Part shown: one piece after another, positions 1 to 8,601 of the stretch
Layout: each line of letters begins with the position of its first letter
Position numbering within the stretch: position 1 is the first letter of the stretch
Assembly: GCA_018716965.1 (NCBI GenBank)
Contig: DVJF01000067.1
Location: forward strand, 1-35,376
Direction of reading: 5' to 3'
Origin: Candidatus Caccenecus avistercoris
Lineage (GTDB): Bacteria > Bacillota_I > Bacilli_A > RF39 > UBA660
Length of the DNA stretch: 35,376 nucleotides
Translations under genes and position numbers: made by a program
Notes under the pieces: generated by a model
Seen by the model: only the letters and a program-made list of their open reading frames with translations
The model's database searches: none
What the model was told of the DNA's origin: nothing

Positions 1-125
1 TTCTATCATTTGTTGATAGATTTATATCAAGATTTTCATCTTAATATCTTTTTCATCTAGTGTTACTAATTTTCCATAAAACTTTTCACACTATCTATCA
101 GGTAGTTTAAACTACTAACAAAAAT

Positions 126-150
126 GAAGCAGGCGCTTACCAACTGAATA
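126..150 (-). other. Possible truncated tRNA 5'-half remnant
   Basis: Reverse complement TATTCAGTTGGTAAGCGCCTGCTTC resembles the D-arm/anticodon-stem part of tRNAs such as tRNA-Ala (TAGCTCAGTTGGTAGAGCGCCTGCTT); no 3' half is seen. Confidence 0.35.
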
Positions 151-526
151 ACAATTATTTATTATGAATGACAATACTTAAAAAAGCAAGAAAAAGAGTT
201 CGACATAGTTCGACGACTTATGACATCTGTGTCGTAAAATAAAAAATTATCTATTTATTAAGGTGTTTAGAACTATCAAGTTAACTCACATAATCTCTTA
301 ATTCTTTTAATTTCATCTATTTAAATTGGCGAAATGGCAAATTTTTTTGTTCTAGCTTAACTTATAATTTAAATACATTTAGAAAACTCATCATATAACT
401 GATTATGAAGACTAGCTCATGAAAGATTGCTACCTTTTTATTTGCTAAAAGGCAATAAAAAAGCTAAAAATAAAAAAAGATAGTTTTTTTTGAAATTTAT
501 AGTATAATTAAATGAGAGGTGAGTTT

Positions 527-1606
527 ATGAAAGTTGTTGTTAGTGCTGGAGGAACCGGTGGACATATATATCCAGCTTTAGCGATACTAGAAAAACTTAA
601 GAAAGAAGTAGGGAATTTAGAAGTCTTATATATTGGTACAAAAAATCGTATGGAAAGTGAAATTATTCCTAAAAGAGGAATAGAATATGTTGGTCTAGAT
701 ATTTATGGATTTTCTAAAAATATTTTTAGAGATATTAAAAATATTTATTTAGTATCATCTAGTTATCATAAATGTTTAAAATTATTAAAAGAGTTTAAGC
801 CTGATATTGTTTTAGGTTTTGGTGGATATGTAACGTATCCAGTATTAAAAGCGGCTAAAAAATTAAATATCAAAACTTTTTTACATGAACAAAATAGTGT
901 TGTTGGAAAAACCAATAAATTATTATCGAAAGATATCGATTTAGTAGCAGTATCTTTCCTAAGTACCATGAGTAAATTTCCAAAAGCCAAAAAAGTGATT
1001 TATTCTGGAAATCCATGTGGAGAGCATGCCTTAACTACTAAACCTATTAAAAAAAGTGATATAGGTCTTGATAACAAGAAAAAATTAGTTATCGTAGTAG
1101 CGGGTTCTTTGGGAAGTAGTACTGTTAATGAAAAACTAAAAGAATTTTTAAGATTAAGTAAAAAAAGTGATTATCAAGTATTATATATTACTGGTAAATC
1201 GCATTATGAAGAATTTAAGAAAAATACTCGTTTTGGAAGCAATATAAAAGTACTACCATATTTAGATAATTTAGCAGGATTAATGTGCAATTGTGATTTA
1301 ATTGTAACTCGTGCTGGAGCATCAACTATGAGTGAAATTCTAGCTTTAAATTTACCTGCTATTTTCATTCCAAGTCCCTATGTTGCGGGTAACCATCAGT
1401 ATTATAATGCCTTAGAAATTGTTAAAAATAATGCCGGCTTAATGATTGAAGAAGATAAGTTAAATGGCGAAGTCTTATTTAATATGGTTACAGAACTTCT
1501 AAATGATAAACAAAAATATGAAATCATGAAAATGAATTTACGAAATCTAGGTAAGACAGATAGTAGTAAAATAATTGTTGATGAAATAAAGGAGCTAATA
1601 AAATGA
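527..1606 (+). CDS. murG: UDP-N-acetylglucosamine--N-acetylmuramyl-(pentapeptide) pyrophosphoryl-undecaprenol N-acetylglucosamine transferase
   Basis: VVVSAGGTGGHIYPALAI N-terminus and ..TRAGASTMSEILALNLPAIFIPSPYVAGNHQYYNA.. motif; start placed at ATG 527 after GAGAGGTGA RBS. Confidence 0.96.
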   Translation: MKVVVSAGGTGGHIYPALAILEKLKKEVGNLEVLYIGTKNRMESEIIPKRGIEYVGLDIYGFSKNIFRDIKNIYLVSSSYHKCLKLLKEFKPDIVLGFGGYVTYPVLKAAKKLNIKTFLHEQNSVVGKTNKLLSKDIDLVAVSFLSTMSKFPKAKKVIYSGNPCGEHALTTKPIKKSDIGLDNKKKLVIVVAGSLGSSTVNEKLKEFLRLSKKSDYQVLYITGKSHYEEFKKNTRFGSNIKVLPYLDNLAGLMCNCDLIVTRAGASTMSEILALNLPAIFIPSPYVAGNHQYYNALEIVKNNAGLMIEEDKLNGEVLFNMVTELLNDKQKYEIMKMNLRNLGKTDSSKIIVDEIKELIK

Positions 1607-2481
1607 ACGAAATAACAGGAATAAGCATAACTTATGATGCTTCTCTAAAAAATCTAAATACTTACAAGATTGACAGTACAGCTAAATATTTAATAGAAGT
1701 ACAAACACTTGAAGGATTAATTAGTATTTTAAATTATTTAAATGAGCATAACATCAAACACTTTATTTTAGGCGCAGGCTCTAATATTGTTATTGATGAT
1801 TATTTTGATGGTGCCATAATAAAATTAAATGGCTTAAACAAAATAGAAGTAAAAGATAATATCATAACTTGCGAAGCGGGAGCTATGATGGGAGCCCTAT
1901 CTTGTGCCTCTATGGATCATAATTTAACTGGTCTTGAATGGGCTATAAATATTCCAGGAACCATTGGCGGAAGTATTGTTGGTAATGCTGGAGCATATAA
2001 AAAGGAAATATTTGATTCCCTAGTAGAAATTAAAGTCTTAGATGAAAATTTACAAATAAAAGAGATTAAAAAAGAAGAAATCAAACATTCTTATCGTCAT
2101 ACGGATTTAAAAGAAAAACCATGGATTGTACTTGAGGCAACATTTAAGTTAGAAAAAGGAAATAAAGAAGAATCTCTAGCTTTAGTCCGTGATCGTAAAG
2201 AGCGTAGATTAGCTACTCAACCACTTGATATGCCATCCGCTGGAAGTGTCTTCCGTAATCCCGAAAATGATCATGCTGGAAGATTAATTGAAGCTGCGGG
2301 TCTAAAGGGTAAGAAAATAGGGGGAGCTATGGTTTCCGAAAAACATGCCAATTTTATTGTAAATACCGGTGATGCTACTAGTAATGATATTAAAAATTTG
2401 ATAAAATTAGTGCATACGCAAGTAAAAGAAAAATTTAATGTAGATTTAGTTTTAGAACAAGAAATAATTGATTGGAAGTAA
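1603..2481 (+). CDS. murB: UDP-N-acetylmuramate dehydrogenase
   Basis: LGAGSNIVIDD, GLEWAINIPGTIGGSIVGNAGAY, PSAGSVFRNP motifs; ATGA overlap with murG. Confidence 0.96.
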   Translation: MNEITGISITYDASLKNLNTYKIDSTAKYLIEVQTLEGLISILNYLNEHNIKHFILGAGSNIVIDDYFDGAIIKLNGLNKIEVKDNIITCEAGAMMGALSCASMDHNLTGLEWAINIPGTIGGSIVGNAGAYKKEIFDSLVEIKVLDENLQIKEIKKEEIKHSYRHTDLKEKPWIVLEATFKLEKGNKEESLALVRDRKERRLATQPLDMPSAGSVFRNPENDHAGRLIEAAGLKGKKIGGAMVSEKHANFIVNTGDATSNDIKNLIKLVHTQVKEKFNVDLVLEQEIIDWK

Positions 2482-2483
2482 AT

Positions 2484-3251
2484 ATGGAGAAAGTAAAAAG
2501 GGTAAAAAAACGCAAACTAAACTGGAAACGTATTTTAATATTGCTATTAATTCTCTATTTAATAGCAATGCTTTTATATACCTTTTTTACTATGCCCATT
2601 AAAAATATTTATATCAAAGGAACTAATCTACTAACCGATAACGATATAATTGAAGTAGCTAATCTAAAAGATTATCCAGCTATCTTTAAAATCAGTAAAT
2701 CAAAATTAAAAAAAGAAATAAGTTCGTTAGAGTTAGTAGAAGATGTAGATATTAAAAAAACAATAACGGGTAAATTAACGATTACTATTACCGAAGCAAG
2801 GCCATTATTTTTTAATCGAACGACTAATAAAGTAGTTTTAAGTAATAATAAAGAAGTAGAGAATAATAACTATTTAGGCATACCTACTTTAATCAATCGT
2901 GTTCCAACTGATATCTTAAGTGATTTCATAACAGCTCTAAGTGAAATAGATCACGATATTATTAAAATGATTAACGAAATAGAATATGATCCCAATATTA
3001 GCAATGATATTACCATTGATGAGTATCGTTTCTTACTTAGAATGAACGATTCTAATCACGTCTATGTCAATATCATTAATATGGAACGTTTAAATGATTA
3101 TGAAAGTGTTTTCGCAACCATTGGAGATTTGCGAGGAACCGTTTATTTAGATAGTTACAATGCCGATAATATTATCTTTGAAGCATTTGGCAGCGATACG
3201 GAAGAAGAAACTAATACAGGGGGTGAAATAAAAGATGAAACCGAAAATTAA
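2484..3251 (+). CDS. divIB: Cell division protein DivIB/FtsQ (POTRA domain)
   Basis: Basic N-terminus, single TM, POTRA-like IKNIYIKGTNLLTDNDIIEVANL; downstream of murB. Confidence 0.82.
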   Translation: MEKVKRVKKRKLNWKRILILLLILYLIAMLLYTFFTMPIKNIYIKGTNLLTDNDIIEVANLKDYPAIFKISKSKLKKEISSLELVEDVDIKKTITGKLTITITEARPLFFNRTTNKVVLSNNKEVENNNYLGIPTLINRVPTDILSDFITALSEIDHDIIKMINEIEYDPNISNDITIDEYRFLLRMNDSNHVYVNIINMERLNDYESVFATIGDLRGTVYLDSYNADNIIFEAFGSDTEEETNTGGEIKDETEN

Positions 3252-3834
3252 TTATCAAAAAAAATTAGAAGAATTAGTAAGTACTTTTACTAGTAAGCCT
3301 AAGCTTTTATTACATAGTTGCTGTGGACCATGTTCGACAGAGGTCATTGATTTTCTAAAAGATTATTTTGAAATAACCGTCTTTTATTATAATCCTAATA
3401 TTGAGCCAGTGGAAGAATATCTACATCGCAAAACAGAACAAATAAGATTTTTAAAAGAATACAAGGAAGCTGAGGTAGACTTTTTAGATTGTGATTATGA
3501 TAATTCCTCTTTTAAAGAAATAGCTAAAGGTCTAGAACACGAAAAAGAAGGCGGCGCTAGATGTAATAAATGTTTCTATCTAAGAATGTATGAAACAGCT
3601 AAGAAAGCCAAAGACTTAGGTTTTGCTTATTTTGGAACTACTCTTACAGTAAGTCCTCATAAAAATAGTATGATAATTAACGAAATAGGGGAACATATCA
3701 GTGGGTATTTAAAAATAAGTTATATATACGGTGATTTTAAAAAGAATGATGGTTATAAAAAAAGTATTGAATTTAGTAAAATCTACAATTTATATCGTCA
3801 AGATTATTGTGGATGTTTGTACGGAAAGGAGTAA
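3235..3834 (+). CDS. queH: Epoxyqueuosine reductase QueH (DUF208)
   Basis: LLLHSCCGPCSTEVIDFL...YYNPNIEPVEEYLHRK...CNKCFYLRM...DYCGCLYG cysteine motifs. Confidence 0.92.
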   Translation: MKPKINYQKKLEELVSTFTSKPKLLLHSCCGPCSTEVIDFLKDYFEITVFYYNPNIEPVEEYLHRKTEQIRFLKEYKEAEVDFLDCDYDNSSFKEIAKGLEHEKEGGARCNKCFYLRMYETAKKAKDLGFAYFGTTLTVSPHKNSMIINEIGEHISGYLKISYIYGDFKKNDGYKKSIEFSKIYNLYRQDYCGCLYGKE

Positions 3835-3837
3835 TAT

Positions 3838-4338
3838 ATGGATTTAGAAAAATATATAATAATAGTTACATTTATACCCTGGATTTTAATTGCCATAGTA
3901 AGTACTATTAATAATTTAAATAATGAACATTATCGAACTTTTTCATTAAAATATTTAGGTAAAAATATATTTAAAATATTTCGTTTAGACACTTTATTAT
4001 TAATTTTATGTTTTTGGTATTTTGCGTCTTTTGACAGAGAATTTGTTGATAAATATTTATTTGCTATCATGTGTTTATATTTATTTGTTAATTTCTTTTA
4101 TGAGAAAAAAAATCCTATTAAAAAGGAATTTTTTAAAGAGCATATTATAGAATTAATATTATTAATTGTAATGATGGCTATTCCATTTATTTACTACCAT
4201 AATACTGATAACTTAAATTTCACTTATAAACTAATGCTTTTATATTTATTCTTTGAGTACATAATTATTTTAGCAGTAAGTTTAATAGCAACATTAATAA
4301 AAAAAATAGGCAAAAGAAAAGGTCATACTAGCAAGTAG
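3838..4338 (+). CDS. Integral membrane protein of unknown function
   Basis: ORF with several hydrophobic segments, directly downstream of queH. Confidence 0.7.
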   Translation: MDLEKYIIIVTFIPWILIAIVSTINNLNNEHYRTFSLKYLGKNIFKIFRLDTLLLILCFWYFASFDREFVDKYLFAIMCLYLFVNFFYEKKNPIKKEFFKEHIIELILLIVMMAIPFIYYHNTDNLNFTYKLMLLYLFFEYIIILAVSLIATLIKKIGKRKGHTSK

Positions 4339-4347
4339 GCCTTTTTC
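4317..4347. terminator. Bidirectional intrinsic terminator
   Basis: AAAAGGTC-ATACTAGCAAGTA-GGCCTTTT hairpin between convergent genes. Confidence 0.75.
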
Positions 4348-5561
4348 TATACTTCCAATTCTTCATCACTTTCAATATCAACAGTTTTCATAATTTCTTC
4401 CATACTAGTTAATCCTTCAACAGCTTTAGTTAGTCCATCTTCAAACATAGTCGTAATATCTTCTTTCGCATGATAAACGAGTTCTTTTAATTCTTTTCTT
4501 GAGGCATTAGTAGTAATAGCTTCCCTGATATCCTCATTAATAGATAACACTTCATGAATAGCAATTCGACCCATATATCCATGATTACAATACTTGCAAC
4601 CAACAGGTGTATAAACCTCATTTACTAAAACTCCTAAATGCTTTTTAATAAGCTTTTTTTCATAAGGAGTAGTGGGTCTAGTTCCTCGACATTTAGGGCA
4701 TAATTTTTTAACTAATTTTTGAGAAACTATCCCTGTTAAAGCACTACCAAGTAAATAACGTTCCACTTCCATATCAATTAATCTTTCGATAGTCGTTAAG
4801 GAATTATTGGTGTGAACCGTAGATAATACAAGATGCCCCGTAATACTAGCTCGAACTGCAATTCTAGCCGTTTCATTATCTCTTATTTCTCCAACCATAA
4901 TAATATCTGGATCCTGTCTTAATATACTTCGTAAAGTATAGGAAAAAGTACGTCCAATATCACTTAATACTTGAACTTGATTAATATTTTGTATTTTCAT
5001 TTCGACTGGATCTTCAACCGTAATAATATTTCGCTCTTTTGTATTTAATTTTTGAAGTAGAGCATAAACTGTAGTCGACTTACCAGTACCAGTAGCACCA
5101 GTAACTAAAATAAGACCATTAGGTTTTTGGATCATTTCTGAAAGTCTTTTTAAGTTTGTCTCACTGAACCCCAAATTTTCTAAACCATTTAAACTCATAC
5201 TATAATCTAAAATACGAATAACCATTTTTTCGCCATTAACACAAGGAAGAGAAGAAACACGAAGATCGATTGCTACTTCTTGAATAACATTTTTAATCGC
5301 TCCATCTTGAGGCATTCTCGTCTCTGTAATATTCATACCACTAATAATCTTAATTCTAGTTACAACATTTTTCTGAAGTATCTTTGGAATTTTGGCATAA
5401 TCTTGTAATTCCCCATCTATACGAATACGAACCATTAAACAATCATCCAGTGGATCAAAATGAATATCACTAGCTTCTCTTTTTATAGCATCTATAATAA
5501 TATCATTAACTATTTCGACAATACTAACACGTTCAAAATCAAAAGTTCTCAAATACATCAC
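4347..5561 (-). CDS. GspE/PilB/ComGA-type secretion/pilus ATPase
   Basis: Walker A GATGTGKST, DPDIIMVGEIRDNETARIAVRASITGHLVLSTVHTN, CPKCRG/CKYCNHGYMGR zinc motif. Confidence 0.95.
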   Translation of the reverse strand: MMYLRTFDFERVSIVEIVNDIIIDAIKREASDIHFDPLDDCLMVRIRIDGELQDYAKIPKILQKNVVTRIKIISGMNITETRMPQDGAIKNVIQEVAIDLRVSSLPCVNGEKMVIRILDYSMSLNGLENLGFSETNLKRLSEMIQKPNGLILVTGATGTGKSTTVYALLQKLNTKERNIITVEDPVEMKIQNINQVQVLSDIGRTFSYTLRSILRQDPDIIMVGEIRDNETARIAVRASITGHLVLSTVHTNNSLTTIERLIDMEVERYLLGSALTGIVSQKLVKKLCPKCRGTRPTTPYEKKLIKKHLGVLVNEVYTPVGCKYCNHGYMGRIAIHEVLSINEDIREAITTNASRKELKELVYHAKEDITTMFEDGLTKAVEGLTSMEEIMKTVDIESDEELEV

Positions 5562-5684
5562 CTATTCTAAAATAATTATACACTAAAAGAGATTGGATAA
5601 CAAGGAAATTAAAATATTAACTAAAAAAATAATAACAATAATTTAGAAATATGCTATAATATAAAAAAGAAAATTTGAAGTTAT

Positions 5685-7309
5685 ATGTCAAAAAGGAAAA
5701 AAATAATAATCTATAGTGTAATTGGATTAATCTTTTTAAGTGTAATTATCTTTATTCTTTTTTCTCATTTTATAATAAAAAAAGAGCTTACTTTCAATGG
5801 TTTTCACTTTAAAGAAGTAACAGAATTAAATTATAATGCTTATGATTTAAGTGCTTTTGTAGAAGAAGTAACTTGTGAAGAAAAATGTTTATTTAACAAA
5901 GAAGAATTAGACTATTCTATTTCTAATATCGAAACTTTAGGGACCAAAGAAATTACTGTAAAGATAACTTATCAAGGAAAAGTTTATGAAAAAACTTATG
6001 AAGTAGAAGTAATAGACAAACTATCACCAGTGATTACTTTATCAAATGAAGAAATAGAAATTTTAAAAAACAGCGATTTTGATTCTAAAGCATACATTAC
6101 GGAAGTAACAGATAATTATAATGATTTAACAATTAACGATGTAGAAATAGAAAGTAAAGTAAATACAAAAGAAATAGGGGATTATACAGTTACTTATACT
6201 CTTATTGACTCTAATAATAATATTGGTACAGCTAGTTTAATTGTTCATGTTGTAGAAAAAATAGAAAAAATGAAAATGATGATGATACCAAACAAGAAAC
6301 AAATAATCCCAATAATAAAAACGATAACAAAACATCAAATAATAATACGAATAATTCTAATAGCACAAATTCTAATTTTAAATCCGTCATTAATAGTGTA
6401 TCCCTATCTCCACTTACAACTAGATATCCCGATTTAGATAATGAAATAACAAGTATTATCTCAAGTGTAACTAATAGTGGCATGTCAAATTATGAATTAT
6501 TACAAGCTATTTATAATTATGTCAAAAATAAACTAAGTTATGGCCAAGTTTCCATAAATATTTCTGATCTTTTAGGTTTAAAAGAGACTTATAGTTATTA
6601 TGAATGGGATGCTTATCAAGTATTAAGATCTTATTATTCACTTCATACCGGTTATGGTGTATGTGACAATTATGCTGCTCTATTTATGATTTTAGCAAGA
6701 CGAATCGGCTTTAATGCTTATGTTGTTGGTGGTTCTGTAAATAAAGTTGGAGGTGGAACGACTGGGCATGCATGGGTCATAATTAAAGCAGGGGGAACAT
6801 ATTATATATTTGACCCTCAAATTGAAGATAGTAAAGGAACAAGCTATGATTATTTTGGTAAAACGGATTCAGAGCTTCCAATTTATCATTATACGTTATC
6901 GACTCATGTGAATAGTTTTAAATATTTTAAAGAAAACCCAAATCAAATTCACCATTTTACTGTTGATTTTAATATAAGTGGTGTCTCAACAGGAACTAAG
7001 TCTTTATCTAGTAATGGTAGTTATAGTGCTTACAATTCAGCTTGGTTTAATATAGGTGATACAGTTACCATTAATTTTAAAGCATCACTATCTCAAAATT
7101 ACACATTAGAAATACTAAAAAATGATCAAGTAATATCAAGTGAATCTTATGATGGATCTAGTAAAACAGTAACTCTTACCTTTGATGAAGCTGGTCAAAT
7201 AAATTATGATATTAAAATAAAAATAAGTAATAGTCGCTACGTACTATATGGTGTTCATAAAACAGTAAAAGAACCAACATCAACAAATACTACTGTAAAT
7301 GAAGCTTGA
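5685..7309 (+). pseudogene. Ig-like/transglutaminase-core surface protein, interrupted by one -1 frameshift
   Basis: ORF1 (5685-6437): N-terminal TM and Ig-like repeat. ORF2 (6482-7309): transglutaminase core GYGVCDNYAALF...GHAWVII...FDPQ. Reading upstream in the ORF2 frame gives KNENDDDTKQETNNPNNKNDNKTSNNNTNNSNS...YPDLDNEITSIISSV, the natural linker. Confidence 0.88.
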
Positions 7310-7331
7310 AGGTAAAATCAAGCTTTTTCTT
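7302..7331 (+). terminator. Intrinsic terminator
   Basis: AAGCTTGA-aggtaaaa-TCAAGCTT followed by TTTCTTT. Confidence 0.85.
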
Positions 7332-7380
7332 TATTTAAAAATATGGGTATTCATGGTAGAATATTGTTGGAGTGATAAAT

Positions 7381-8589
7381 ATGCCTAAAGTATTAATTGA
7401 AAGATTAGATGATTTTGGAAGAGGTATAGCTCACATTAACAATAAAGTTGTTTTTATAGAAAATGCTTTACCAGAAGAAGAAGTGGAAATAAAAATAATA
7501 AATGATAAGAAAAGTTTTAGTGAAGCAAAAGTAGTAAAATATTTAAAATTAAGTAAGAATAGAATAGAAAGCAAATGTCCATACTTTGAAGTTTGTGGAG
7601 GTTGCAATTTACTTCATTTAAGTTATGAAAATACTTTAACATTTAAACAAAGCAAAATAAAAGAATTATTAAAGAAAAATAAGATAAATTATAACAAAGA
7701 AATAGAAATGATTAAAAATGACAATCCTCATTATTACCGCAACAAAGTAAGTTTGAAAATAGAAAATGGGCATTTAGGCTATTATGAAGAAAGTAGTCAT
7801 AAATTGATTGAAATAAAAGAATGTATAACAGCCAAACATTCCATCAATGAAGTAATTAAAAATTACAAATTATTAAATTTAGAAAATGCCAAACTAACGA
7901 TTCGTTCTAATTACAATGATGAAATATTACTTATTATAGAAAGTGAGTCAAAAGAATATAACATAGATCTAGCTGCATTAAAAGAAAAAATAAAACTAGT
8001 AGGAATAGTTTACAATAATATTACCATTTATGGTGAAAACTTCTTTTATGAACGAGTGGGTGGTAAACTATTTAAAGTGTCATTTGATTCTTTCTTTCAA
8101 GTAAATGAGTGTATGACGAATGAATTATTTAATTTAATAAAAAATAATATAGATAAAGATAGTATAGTTCTAGATTTATATAGTGGAGTTGGAACCTTAG
8201 GTATCATCGCTGCTTCTAAATCTAAAGAAGTCTATAGTATGGAAATTATTAAAAATGCTGTTTTAAATGGCATAACCAATGCCAAATTAAATCGAGTAAA
8301 TAACATTAAGTTTATGTTAGGAGATGTATCTAAAACCATTGATAAAATAAACTTTGACTTTGATACATTAATTGTTGATCCCCCAAGAAAAGGACTAGAT
8401 AAAAAAACAAAAGAATTTATTTTAAAACATACTCCTTCTAAAATTATTTATATATCGTGCGACCCAAATACTTTAATGAGAGACTTAAAAGAATTAGAGA
8501 ATGTTTATGAAATAAATGATTTTAAAATCATGGATATGTTTAGCTACACATATCATGTAGAAAGTTTTTGTGTTTTAAAGAAAAAATAA
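7381..8589 (+). CDS. rlmD: 23S rRNA (uracil-5-)-methyltransferase RlmD/RumA family
   Basis: TRAM-like N-terminus, CPYFEVCGGCNLLHL cluster, LDLYSGVGTLGI, DPPRKGLD, YISCDPNTLMRD. Confidence 0.92.
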   Translation: MPKVLIERLDDFGRGIAHINNKVVFIENALPEEEVEIKIINDKKSFSEAKVVKYLKLSKNRIESKCPYFEVCGGCNLLHLSYENTLTFKQSKIKELLKKNKINYNKEIEMIKNDNPHYYRNKVSLKIENGHLGYYEESSHKLIEIKECITAKHSINEVIKNYKLLNLENAKLTIRSNYNDEILLIIESESKEYNIDLAALKEKIKLVGIVYNNITIYGENFFYERVGGKLFKVSFDSFFQVNECMTNELFNLIKNNIDKDSIVLDLYSGVGTLGIIAASKSKEVYSMEIIKNAVLNGITNAKLNRVNNIKFMLGDVSKTIDKINFDFDTLIVDPPRKGLDKKTKEFILKHTPSKIIYISCDPNTLMRDLKELENVYEINDFKIMDMFSYTYHVESFCVLKKK

Positions 8590-8601
8590 AAGGTGAGAAA
8601 G

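Noticed and set aside
6250-6275. Programmed -1 ribosomal frameshift at a poly-A site in the transglutaminase gene
   Set aside because: The sequence gaa aaa atg is not an X XXY YYZ heptamer and A6 is short for strong transcriptional slippage; kept only as a low-probability option.
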